64,000 nucleotides of DNA. It comes from an uncultured Craurococcus sp. GTDB taxonomy: Bacteria; Pseudomonadota; Alphaproteobacteria; Acetobacterales; Acetobacteraceae. A model generated the notes under the pieces. The model saw only the letters and a list, made by a program, of their open reading frames with translations. It was not told the origin of the DNA and searched no databases. The stretch is from positions 61,944 to 125,943 of the forward strand of contig CADCTD010000150.1 of the NCBI GenBank assembly GCA_902805545.1, read 5' to 3'. This document shows positions 55,114 through 64,000 of this stretch, piece after piece (the first letter of the stretch is position 1; each line of letters opens with the position of its first letter). A program made the translations under genes and the position numbers.

Positions 55114-56067
55114 ATGACCCGAATCGCCATCCTGGGCGCCGGCCTCGCCGGACTTGCCTGCGCCCGTGAGCTCGCCGCGCGCGGCGCCAGCGTCACGGTT
55201 TTCGACAAGGGCCGCGCCGCGGGCGGCAGGCTGGCGACGCGGCGGGCGGAGGTGGGCGGCCGAAGGCTGCAATGGGACCATGGCGCGCAATACCTGACGG
55301 CGCGCGGCCCGGGCTTCGCTGCGCTCCTGGCCGAGGCGGGCGCGCAATCCTGGGGCGAGGCCGGGCGCTTCGTCGGCGTGCCGGGCATGTCGGCGCTGCC
55401 GCGGGCGTTGGCGGCGGGGCTCGACCTGCGGGTGGCGCGGCATGTCACGGCGCTGGCCGGCGGGCCCGGCGCCTGGACGGTGCAGCATCTCGACGCCGCG
55501 CGGGTGCGGCCGGGCGCCGCCCTGCCCGATGAGGCGCCGGCGGAGGACGGGCCCTTCGACGCGGTCGCCATCACCCTGCCCCCGGCCCAGGCGGCGCCGC
55601 TGGTGGCGCGGCCGGCGCCGGGCCTGCGAGCGCGGATCGCCGAGGTCGGCATCGCCCCCTGCTGGACCGTGCTCGCGGGGTTCGACACGCGGCCGGACTG
55701 GCCGGAGACGCTCCGCCCCGGCTCCGGCCCCTTCGCCTGGCTGGCGCGCGACAGCGGCAAGCCGGGGCGGGATGGCTCGACCGAGTGCTGGGTGATCCAG
55801 GCCTCGCCCGGCTGGTCCCGCGCCCACCTCGAGGCGGAGGCGGCCGCCATCGGCCCCGCCCTGCTCGCGGCGCTGCCGCCGGCCCCGGCGCCGATCCACC
55901 TCCAGGCCCATCGCTGGCGCTATTCGCTGGTGGAGCAGCCGCTTGGCGAGTCCTGCCTGTGGCTGCCGGAGGCGCGGCTCGGCCTCGCCGGGGACTGGTG
56001 CCTGGCCGGCCGGGCCGAGGCGGCCTTCGACAGCGGCCGGGCGCTGGCCGCCGCCATCCTCGGCTGA
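55114..56067 (+). CDS. Renalase-like FAD-dependent amine oxidase
   Basis: A 317-residue flavoprotein with the dinucleotide motif 'IAILGAGLAGLACARELAAR' at the start, the following 'VFDKGRAAGGRLATRR', typical of renalase-type NAD(P)/FAD proteins, and a C-terminal 'LGLAGDWCLAGRAEAAFDSG' FAD-binding block. It probably oxidises a reduced nicotinamide or an amine; the substrate is unknown. The start at 55114 is preferred to 55084 because the motif begins right after it. Confidence 0.85.
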   Translation: MTRIAILGAGLAGLACARELAARGASVTVFDKGRAAGGRLATRRAEVGGRRLQWDHGAQYLTARGPGFAALLAEAGAQSWGEAGRFVGVPGMSALPRALAAGLDLRVARHVTALAGGPGAWTVQHLDAARVRPGAALPDEAPAEDGPFDAVAITLPPAQAAPLVARPAPGLRARIAEVGIAPCWTVLAGFDTRPDWPETLRPGSGPFAWLARDSGKPGRDGSTECWVIQASPGWSRAHLEAEAAAIGPALLAALPPAPAPIHLQAHRWRYSLVEQPLGESCLWLPEARLGLAGDWCLAGRAEAAFDSGRALAAAILG

Positions 56068-56132
56068 ATGGGGGAAAGGTGGCGCAAATCCAGGCTGACA
56101 GCGCCCGCCCGGGGCCTATGGTGCCGGCCAGC

Positions 56133-56399
56133 ATGACCACTGACCCAGACCAGGCCAGCATCGCGGCCGAAATCCTTCGCCAGACCGCCGACCGCGGGGC
56201 GGAGAAGTCCATCTGCCCGAGCGAGGTGGCGCGCGCCCTCGCTCCCGGCGAGGCTTGGCGCCCGCTGATGGGCCGCGTCCGCCAGGCGGCGATCGCCCTC
56301 AGTCGGGAGGGCTCGGTCGAGATCCTCCGCAAGGGCAAGCCGGTGCCGCCCGAGGAGGTCCGCGGCGTGATCCGCCTCCGCCGGCGGGCCGAGGCATGA
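56133..56399 (+). CDS. DUF3253-domain small protein
   Basis: An 88-residue protein: 'IAAEILRQTADRGAEKSICP' and 'EVARALAPGEAWRPLMGRVR' follow the DUF3253 pattern, a winged-helix-like domain often found near DNA-photolyase or flavoprotein genes. Its stop overlaps the start of the DUF1499 gene (ATGA). Function unknown. Confidence 0.78.
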   Translation: MTTDPDQASIAAEILRQTADRGAEKSICPSEVARALAPGEAWRPLMGRVRQAAIALSREGSVEILRKGKPVPPEEVRGVIRLRRRAEA

Positions 56400-56845
56400 G
56401 CGCGCCGATCGGGGCGCTATTCGGCACCGGCGCGGGCGGCTTGCCGCCGGCCGAACCGGTGGATTTCGCCCGCCTCACCCTGCCGGCCTCGCCCAATACC
56501 TGCCTCGCCGCGCCGCCGGGCGGGCACCGGCAGGCGCATGTCACCGTGCCGCTGCTCCCCGTCGATGCGGCGACGGCCTGGCCGGTGCTGCGGCGGCTCG
56601 GCGAGGGCTTCCCTCGCACGACCCTGATCCGCGACTGGCCGGAGCGGCGGCAGGCGCAGTGGGTGGAGCGCTCGGCGCTGATGAACTACCCGGACATCAT
56701 CGCCGCCGAGCTGGTCCCCGGGCCGGGCGGCGCCGGGCTCTTCCTCTACTCGCGCAGCCTCTTCGGCTGGTCCGATCTCGGGGCGAACCGCCGCCGGGTG
56801 GAGCGCTGGCTCGCCGCGCTCGACGCCGCGCTCCGCCGGCGCTGA
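56396..56845 (+). CDS. DUF1499-family protein
   Basis: A 149-residue protein with the DUF1499 features: 'LPASPNTCLAAPPG' early, and 'LFLYSRSLFGWSDLGANRRR' late. No signal peptide. The function is unknown; the family occurs near membrane-stress and lipid genes. It is coupled to the DUF3253 gene upstream, and the ABC transporter follows 31 bp after its stop. Confidence 0.8.
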   Translation: MSAPIGALFGTGAGGLPPAEPVDFARLTLPASPNTCLAAPPGGHRQAHVTVPLLPVDAATAWPVLRRLGEGFPRTTLIRDWPERRQAQWVERSALMNYPDIIAAELVPGPGGAGLFLYSRSLFGWSDLGANRRRVERWLAALDAALRRR

Positions 56846-56876
56846 TCCCCCTTCCCTGCCCACCGGAGTGCCCGCC

Positions 56877-58607
<1,731 letters not shown>

Positions 58608-58664
58608 CCGGCAGGGAAACCCCTTCCGCCTCCGGATGTTTGTCCGGCGGCGGGAGATGGGTGG

Positions 58665-59642
58665 ATGCTGAACCGGGTCTGGATGCTGCTGCGCGCGAGC
58701 GTCGAGGGCTATATCGAGGACGAGGCGATGAGCCGTGGGGCGGCCATCGCCTATTACACCGTCTTCTCCATCGCCCCCCTGCTGGTGATCGCCACCGCCA
58801 TCGCCGGGATCTTCTTCGGCGAGGATGCGGTCCGCGGCGCGATCTCGGAGCAGCTGCGCGGCTTGCTTGGCCAGACCGGGGCGGAAGCGGTGGAGGCGAT
58901 GGTCCGCGGCGCGAGCAACCTCACCTCCGGCACCATCGCCACGGTCGTCGGCGTCATCACCCTGCTGCTCACGGCGAGTGGCGTCTTCGGCGAGCTGCAG
59001 ACGGCGCTGAACGCCATCTGGCGAGCGCAGCCGCCGGAGGGCGGGACGGTGACGCGGCTGATGCGCGCGAAGCTCGCCAGCCTCGGCCTGGTGGCGGCGA
59101 CGGGCTTCCTGCTGCTGGTCTCGCTGATCGCCAGCGCCGTACTCTCGGTGCTGATCACCTGGTTCGGCGACCTGCTCCCGGAGAGGGTGCTGTTGCTGAG
59201 CGCGGCGAATTTCGTCCTGTCTTTCCTGATGGTCACCATCCTCTTCGCGGCGATCTACAAGATCCTGCCGGACCGCGAGATCGGCTGGCGCGACGTGCTG
59301 GTGGGCGCGTTGGTCACGGCCTTCCTCTTCACGATCGGCAAGACGCTGATCGGCTGGTATGTCGGCAGCAGCAACGTGGCGACCGCCTACGGCGCCGCCG
59401 GGGCGCTGATGGTGGTGCTGCTCTGGGTTTATTACTCGGCGCAGGTCTTCCTGCTCGGGGCGGAGTTCACCCGGGCCTGGGCCGGGCTGCAGGGAAGCCC
59501 GGCGGGCCAGGCGGTGCTGGCCGAGGCGCCGCATCACCGCGGGCGGGACCGCAAGGCTCAGAAGCGGGCCGAAACCAAGCATTTCCTCGGCGGCGCCGCG
59601 GTGATGGCGCTGGTGCTGGCGGTGTTCCGGCGGAAGAAATAG
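58665..59642 (+). CDS. YihY/BrkB-family inner-membrane protein
   Basis: A 325-residue protein with six membrane segments and the family motif 'MSRGAAIAYYTVFSIAPLLV' at 22-41, then 'GVFGELQTALNAIWR' and 'AAGALMVVLLWVYYSAQVFL'. YihY proteins were once called ribonuclease BN in error; their role is unknown. The C-terminal tail is strongly basic. It converges with recQ; a weak GC hairpin (59648-59665) lies between them. Confidence 0.88.
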   Translation: MLNRVWMLLRASVEGYIEDEAMSRGAAIAYYTVFSIAPLLVIATAIAGIFFGEDAVRGAISEQLRGLLGQTGAEAVEAMVRGASNLTSGTIATVVGVITLLLTASGVFGELQTALNAIWRAQPPEGGTVTRLMRAKLASLGLVAATGFLLLVSLIASAVLSVLITWFGDLLPERVLLLSAANFVLSFLMVTILFAAIYKILPDREIGWRDVLVGALVTAFLFTIGKTLIGWYVGSSNVATAYGAAGALMVVLLWVYYSAQVFLLGAEFTRAWAGLQGSPAGQAVLAEAPHHRGRDRKAQKRAETKHFLGGAAVMALVLAVFRRKK

Positions 59643-59669
59643 GGCGCCGCCCGCGCCGCCGGGCGAGGC

Positions 59670-61517
59670 TCAGCCGACCTCGTGGACGACGCGCAGCACG
59701 GCATCCGCATAGCGCTCGAGCTTGCTGCGGCCGACGCCCGGGATCATCGCCAGCTCCTCCGCATCCTGCGGGCGGCGCTCGGCGATGGCGGCCAGCGTGT
59801 CGTTCTGGAAGATGACATAGGCCGGCACGCCCTGCTCCGAGGCCTCGCGCTTGCGCCAGGCGCGGAGCGCGTCGAAAAGCGCATCGCCGGCCATGGCGGG
59901 CTCGGCGCTGCGGCCGCGCTCGCGCGGACTCGGCGTCGTCATGGTCTCGGCGCGGAGCATCACCTTCTCCTCGCCCTTCAGGATCGGGCGGGCGGACTCG
60001 GTCGGCACCAGCTCGCCATGGTTCTCCACCGCCACGTCGAGCGCGCCGCGGGCGACGAGCTGCCGCGCCACGCCGCGCCAGGCGAGGTCGGACAGGTCGG
60101 CGCCGATGCCAAAGGTCTTCAGCTGGTCATGCGAGAATTGCGCGACCTTCGGCGTCAGCTTGCCGCGCAGCACGTCGACGACATGGCCGAGGCCGAAATG
60201 CCCCCCCGAGGGCAGCCGGGTGCGCAGCACCGCGCTCAGCAGCTTCTGCGCCGGGATGGTGCCGTCGAAGAGGCGCGGCGGGTTGCGGCAGACATCGCAG
60301 GCGCCGCATTGCTCCGTCGCCTGCTCGCCGAAGCAGCGGAGCAGGATGCGCCGCCGGCAGGTGGCCGCCTCGGCGATCGAGACGATCGCTTCGAGCCGGG
60401 CGCGTTCGATGCGCTTCTGCTCGGGATTGGCCGGGCTCTCCTCGATCCGGTGGCGGGCGAGGGCGATGTCGCCGGCGCCGTAGAGCAGCAGGGCGCGGGC
60501 CGGCAGGCCGTCGCGCCCGGCGCGGCCGATCTCCTGGTACCAGCTCTCCGGCGAGCGCGGCAGGTCGAGATGCGCCACCCAGCGCACATCCGGCCGGTCG
60601 ATCCCCATGCCGAAGGCGATGGTCGCCGCCATGATGACGGCATCGCCGCGGGCGAAGCGGCGATGTGCCTGGCGCTTCGCCTCCCCCTCCATGCCGGCAT
60701 GGAAGCAGAGCGCGTCATGCCCGTCGGCGCGCAGCCATTCGGCGGTCTGCTCGGTCTTCGCGCGGCTGCCGCAATAGACGATGCCGGCGCCCGAGCCGTC
60801 GCCGGCGGCCTTGATGAAGGCGCGGAGCTGCGCCCGCTCCTGCTCGCGCGGCTCGGCGCTGATGAAGATGTTCGGCCGGTCGAAGCCGCCGCGGAAGACC
60901 GGGCTCCCGGCGAGGCCGAGCTGGGCCCGGATGTCCTCGACCGTGCGCGGGTCGGCCGTTGCGGTGAGCGCCAGGCGCGGCACGCCGGGGAAGCGCTCGG
61001 CCAGGAGGCCGAGGCCGCGATATTCGGGGCGGAAGTGATGCCCCCACTGGCTGACGCAATGCGCCTCGTCGATGGCGAAGAGGGCGAGCGGGCGGCGGCC
61101 GAGGAAGTCGAGCGTGCCCTCGAGCGTCAGCCGCTCCGGCGAGATGTAGAGCAGCTTGACCGCGCCGCGCGCCAGGTCGCGCTTCACCTCGCGCGCCTCC
61201 TCCTCCGGCAGGTCGGAATGCAGGGCCGCCGCGGCGACGCCCTGCTGGCGGAGCGCCGTGACCTGGTCCTCCATCAGCGCGATGAGCGGCGAGACGACGA
61301 CGCCGAGCCCGTCGCGGCAGAGGGCCGGCACCTGGAAGCAGAGCGACTTGCCGCCGCCCGTCGGCATGAGCACCAGGCCGGACCCGCCCGCCATCACATG
61401 GCGGACGATCTCCTCCTGGCGGCCGCGGAAACCGGGATGGCCGAAGACCCGATGCAGCAACTCGGCCGGGTCGGCAACAGCCCCCGGATGGGTCGGGGAC
61501 TCCATGACATCGGGCAT
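59670..61517 (-). CDS. recQ: ATP-dependent DNA helicase RecQ
   Basis: A 615-residue helicase. Walker A PTGGGKS near residue 52, DEAH box 'FAIDEAHCVSQWGHHFRPEY', motif III 'ALTATADPRT', motif VI 'QEIGRAGRDG', a zinc-binding cluster with 'CRRRILLRCFGE' and 'CGACDVC', a winged-helix RQC domain, and a C-terminal HRDC domain. All functional parts are intact. RecQ unwinds DNA at stalled forks in recombination. Confidence 0.96.
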   Translation of the reverse strand: MPDVMESPTHPGAVADPAELLHRVFGHPGFRGRQEEIVRHVMAGGSGLVLMPTGGGKSLCFQVPALCRDGLGVVVSPLIALMEDQVTALRQQGVAAAALHSDLPEEEAREVKRDLARGAVKLLYISPERLTLEGTLDFLGRRPLALFAIDEAHCVSQWGHHFRPEYRGLGLLAERFPGVPRLALTATADPRTVEDIRAQLGLAGSPVFRGGFDRPNIFISAEPREQERAQLRAFIKAAGDGSGAGIVYCGSRAKTEQTAEWLRADGHDALCFHAGMEGEAKRQAHRRFARGDAVIMAATIAFGMGIDRPDVRWVAHLDLPRSPESWYQEIGRAGRDGLPARALLLYGAGDIALARHRIEESPANPEQKRIERARLEAIVSIAEAATCRRRILLRCFGEQATEQCGACDVCRNPPRLFDGTIPAQKLLSAVLRTRLPSGGHFGLGHVVDVLRGKLTPKVAQFSHDQLKTFGIGADLSDLAWRGVARQLVARGALDVAVENHGELVPTESARPILKGEEKVMLRAETMTTPSPRERGRSAEPAMAGDALFDALRAWRKREASEQGVPAYVIFQNDTLAAIAERRPQDAEELAMIPGVGRSKLERYADAVLRVVHEVG

Positions 61518-61565
61518 GCCGCCTACATGGCATGCGCCGCGGCCGGCGTCAGCTATTGTTGCGGA

Positions 61566-61952
61566 TCAGCTGCCGAGAAGGATCTCGACGCGGCGGCTTT
61601 CGGTCGGAACCATCTCATAGGGGACCGGGCCGCGCGGCTCGATGCGGATGCGGCTGCGGTCGATGCCGGCGGCGACCAGCACGTCGGCGACGTTGCGGGC
61701 CCGTGCCTCGGCGAGCGCCTGGTTGAAGCCGACGCTGCCCTCGGGCGCGGCGAAGCCGCGGACGCGAACCGGGGAGCCAGGATTCGCCTTGGCCCGCTCG
61801 GCGACATCCGAGATGAGGCTCGCCGCATTCTCGTCGAGCGCGGCGCTGTCGCTGGTGAAGAAGACGACGCTGCGCGAGGCCGCAACCCGACCGGGCACCT
61901 GGCAGGCAGCAAGGGCCAGCATCGGCAGGGCAGCGAGGAGAAGGCGGCGCAT
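61566..61952 (-). CDS. OmpA-family lipoprotein (Pal-like)
   Basis: A 128-residue protein. The signal 'MRRLLLAALPMLALAAC' ends in a lipobox (Cys17), followed by a single OmpA-like domain with 'SVVFFTSDSAALDE' and 'LAEARARNVADVLVAAGID'. Such domains bind peptidoglycan and tether it to a membrane. It is short and lacks the usual DR motif in full ('RGFAAPEGSVGFNQALAEAR' covers the region). GGAGTG lies before the ATG. It is preceded by a short spacer with direct repeats. Confidence 0.87.
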   Translation of the reverse strand: MRRLLLAALPMLALAACQVPGRVAASRSVVFFTSDSAALDENAASLISDVAERAKANPGSPVRVRGFAAPEGSVGFNQALAEARARNVADVLVAAGIDRSRIRIEPRGPVPYEMVPTESRRVEILLGS

Positions 61953-62102
61953 GGTTACACTCCGGAAGCGATAGGGCTGACGAGCGCGTGACGCAACCCT
62001 GGGGTGTGGATGCCGGCGAATCACGCAACCCGGAACGCTCCGCTTCTCGCATGGTCGGGAGCGGCGGCGGGTATCACATTCCGGCGGGTGGGACGGGCCT
62101 CG

Positions 62103-63062
62103 TCAGCGCGAGCAGGCGGCGCCGCCGAGGACGCAGAAGCGCGCGCAATGCGGATGGTTCAGCGCCACCGGGCGGCTGGCCTCGGCGAGCGTCGCGCCGA
62201 GCTCGAATTGCGGGTCATAGGGCAGCAGGGTGCAGGCGAGCACCGCCGGCGCCGCGGCACCGCGCCGCTTCACCAGCATCCGCGAGGAGGCGCACATCAT
62301 GCTGTCCGGCGACTTGTTCAGGATGCCCCAGCAGGCGGTGGTGATTTCCGGCACGTCGACCGCCGCATCCATCTCGGGGAAGAGCATGAGCGCCACCGGA
62401 TCGGCGGCGTTGATCGGGATGGCATGCTCGGCGAAGAGGGCCGCGAAGCCGGCGCGCATCGCCGCCTCCCCCTCCCCGCCGAAGGAGGCGCGGCCGGCGA
62501 CATGGACGCGGAAGCCCTCGCGCGCCAGCCACGTCACCCCGTCGAGGGCGATGGCGAAGCTGCCCTCCTGCCGCTCCAGGTCGTGCAGCACCGCGCCGTA
62601 ATGGTCGAGGCTGACGCGGAGGGTCAGCGCGTCGCCATAGCGGTCCCGCAGCGAGAGCAGCGCGGCGGCATGGTTGCGCATCGGCTTCATCGCGTTGGTC
62701 AGCACCAGGGCGCGATGGCCGCGGGAAAGCACGTCCTCCAGCATGGCAGGGAGGTCGCGGTTGAGGAAGGGCTCGCCGCCGGTGAAGCCGATCTCCTCCA
62801 CCGGCAGCCCGTCGCGGGCGATCTCATCGAGGAACGGGCGGAGCTCGGCGGCGGTGATGTAAACGAGTCGGTCGTTCCGCGGGCTGCTCTCAATGTAGCA
62901 ATTGCTGCAGGTGATGTTGCAGAGCGTGCCGGTATTCACCCAGAGCGTGCGGAGCCCGGCAAGGGCGACCGTGGCACGGACCTCGCCCTTTGCGGTGACC
63001 TGCGGGTCGCGGAACTTGGCGGGGTCGAGCAACGGCGGGGCAGCGGGCGCGATGACGGACAT
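62103..63062 (-). CDS. Radical SAM protein with extra C-terminal cysteines
   Basis: A 319-residue radical SAM enzyme: CNITCSNC (CxxxCxxC) at about 48-55 binds the 4Fe-4S cluster, and 'EIGFTGGEPFLNRDLPAML' is the SAM-binding GGE motif. The C-terminal third has six further cysteines (TTACW, MMCAS, VLACT, HCARFC, AACS), which could hold an auxiliary Fe-S cluster of SPASM type. I cannot name the substrate; no obvious peptide precursor gene is beside it. ATG 63062 is the likely start. cydC follows upstream on the same strand. Confidence 0.86.
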   Translation of the reverse strand: MSVIAPAAPPLLDPAKFRDPQVTAKGEVRATVALAGLRTLWVNTGTLCNITCSNCYIESSPRNDRLVYITAAELRPFLDEIARDGLPVEEIGFTGGEPFLNRDLPAMLEDVLSRGHRALVLTNAMKPMRNHAAALLSLRDRYGDALTLRVSLDHYGAVLHDLERQEGSFAIALDGVTWLAREGFRVHVAGRASFGGEGEAAMRAGFAALFAEHAIPINAADPVALMLFPEMDAAVDVPEITTACWGILNKSPDSMMCASSRMLVKRRGAAAPAVLACTLLPYDPQFELGATLAEASRPVALNHPHCARFCVLGGAACSR

Positions 63063-63078
63063 GTTTCCGAATTGGTCC

Positions 63079-64000
63079 TTAGCCGGCCGCAGGCAAGGCA
63101 CGACCGCCGGCGAGGCGGATGATGCGCGTCGGCCGCTCCGCCCCGGTCAGGCGATGGGCGATGAGGATGACGGTGCGGCCGGCCGTCACCTCCTCCAAGG
63201 TTTCGAGGAAGGCGCGCTCGGTCTCGGCGTCGAGGCCGGCGGTCGGCTCGTCGAGGACCAGCACCGGCGCCGCCGAAAGCAGCACCCGGGCAAGCGCGAG
63301 CCGCCGCGCCTGGCCGCCGGAGAAGCGCGCCCCGCCCTCGCCGCAGCGGGTCTCGAGCCCCTCCGGCAAGGCCCGCACCAGGGTGCCGATGCCGGCCCGG
63401 TCGAGCGCGCGCCAGAGCGCCGCCTCGGGCGCGAGCGGCGCGGCGATGCGGAGATTGGCGGCGATGCTGTCGTCGAAGAGCCGCGCATCCTGGCTGAGGC
63501 AGGCGATGCGGCGGCGGACATCCTCGGACGCAAGCTCCGCGAGGTCGGTGCCGCCCATGGTGATGCGCCCGGCCTGTGGCGCGGCGAGCTTCAGCAGCAG
63601 CGCGGCAAGGGTCGACTTGCCGACGCCGCTCGGCCCGAGCAAGGCAAGCCGGGTGCCCTCCGGAAGATCCAGATCAAGGCCGTCGAAGACCGGCGGCCGG
63701 TCCGGCGACCAGGCGAAGCGCAGCGCCTCGATGCGGATGGCATGGCCGCTCGGCGGCGCGGCGGGATGTGCCGGCTCGGCAAGCGGCGGCGCGGCATCGG
63801 CGGCCTCCAGCAGGCGGCGGGCACCGGCGGCGGCGGCGGCCAGCGCCGTCCCCGCCCGCGGCAGGATGCCGATCGTCTCCGCCGTCGCCAGCACGAGGAA
63901 GAGGGCGAGTACGGTCATCCCCGGCGCGCCGCCACCGAGCCCCCAGGCCAGGGCGGCGAGCAGCGCCGCCTGGCTCAGCACCGTGCCGGCGGCCCCGGCG
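63079..64000 (-). CDS. cydC: CydC-like thiol-exporting ABC transporter subunit, C-terminal part
   Basis: Open to the window edge; about 306 residues are inside. The last membrane segments ('LFLVLATAETIGIL' and before) are followed by the ATPase: Walker A GPSGVGKST, 'FSGGQARRLALARVLL' signature and 'VLVLDEPTAGLDAET'. The pattern is that of CydC, which with CydD exports glutathione and cysteine to the periplasm for cytochrome bd assembly. The N-terminal part and CydD would lie beyond base 64000. It might also be CydD; the sequence style favours CydC. Confidence 0.78.
   Translation of the reverse strand, partial: AGAAGTVLSQAALLAALAWGLGGGAPGMTVLALFLVLATAETIGILPRAGTALAAAAAGARRLLEAADAAPPLAEPAHPAAPPSGHAIRIEALRFAWSPDRPPVFDGLDLDLPEGTRLALLGPSGVGKSTLAALLLKLAAPQAGRITMGGTDLAELASEDVRRRIACLSQDARLFDDSIAANLRIAAPLAPEAALWRALDRAGIGTLVRALPEGLETRCGEGGARFSGGQARRLALARVLLSAAPVLVLDEPTAGLDAETERAFLETLEEVTAGRTVILIAHRLTGAERPTRIIRLAGGRALPAAG

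Noticed and set aside
59648..59665. CGCCCG/CGGGCG hairpin between the YihY and recQ genes
   Set aside because: Only six base pairs with no T-run; in DNA this GC-rich such pairs occur often by chance.

Overview
The window is a 64-kb piece of a very GC-rich (clearly around 70%) alphaproteobacterial chromosome. Several things point to the Acetobacteraceae (Roseomonas-like): the wealth of Bug-type (tripartite tricarboxylate transporter) receptors, the TRAP and ABC uptake systems, the rpmG-pleD neighbourhood and the codon use. This is an inference from gene content; there is no rRNA here to settle it. I see no tRNA, rRNA, CRISPR array, prophage or insertion sequence. The only sizeable stretch without an intact gene (22407-24011) holds the remains of a second TRAP transporter.

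Layout. 1-4929: start of an M20 amidohydrolase (cut by the window edge), then a complete Bug-TctB-TctA tripartite transporter closed by a strong terminator, then an atypical SDR and an HmuD/IsdG-type haem-degrading monooxygenase. 4993-10793: a trypsin/PDZ protease, a VOC protein, a glycine-rich lipoprotein, a complete TRAP operon (P-Q-M, minus strand) and a CBS-domain protein. 10884-19984: an NdvA-like glucan exporter, an orphan Bug receptor, a pair of genes whose families' catalytic residues are missing (racemase-like and TauD-like), an M20 peptidase, a gamma-glutamylcyclotransferase-like protein, an AlkA-type glycosylase, an SDR with a lipoprotein signal, and a metallophosphoesterase. 19981-26679: a PPC-domain protein coupled to an acyl-CoA synthetase, TRAP pseudogenes, an alpha/beta hydrolase, an EamA permease and a quinone oxidoreductase.

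26806-35958: a branched-chain-amino-acid-type receptor, a Bug receptor, a ugpBAEC glycerol-3-phosphate-type ABC importer, then a divergent pair of diaminopropionate ammonia-lyase versus D-erythronate dehydrogenase plus RidA. 36580-44648: a one-strand catabolic-looking block of GntR regulator, gamma-glutamyltransferase, Bug receptor, RutA-like flavin monooxygenase, amidase, FAH-family hydrolase and a second Bug receptor. 44708-50562: SixA phosphatase, CYTH-CHAD protein, ribosomal protein L33, PleD diguanylate cyclase, a glyoxalase-like protein and serine-glyoxylate aminotransferase. 50689-64000: a large FAD/Fe-S oxidoreductase, several conserved small proteins (DUF924, DUF1194, DUF3253, DUF1499), a renalase-like flavoprotein, a BclA/SbmA-type ABC transporter, a YihY protein, RecQ, an OmpA-like lipoprotein, a radical SAM protein and the 3' part of cydC.

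Functionally the window reads as scavenging of small carboxylates, amides and polyols (five Bug receptors, one TctAB, one live and one dead TRAP system, Ugp) joined to short catabolic modules, with housekeeping genes between them. I found no convincing wholly new system. The points most worth a second look are the adjacent pair of proteins lacking catalytic residues (13920-15455), the orphan RutA module with a perfect 12-bp hairpin that covers its ribosome binding site (40211-40246), the decayed TRAP operon, and the SDR predicted to be a lipoprotein.
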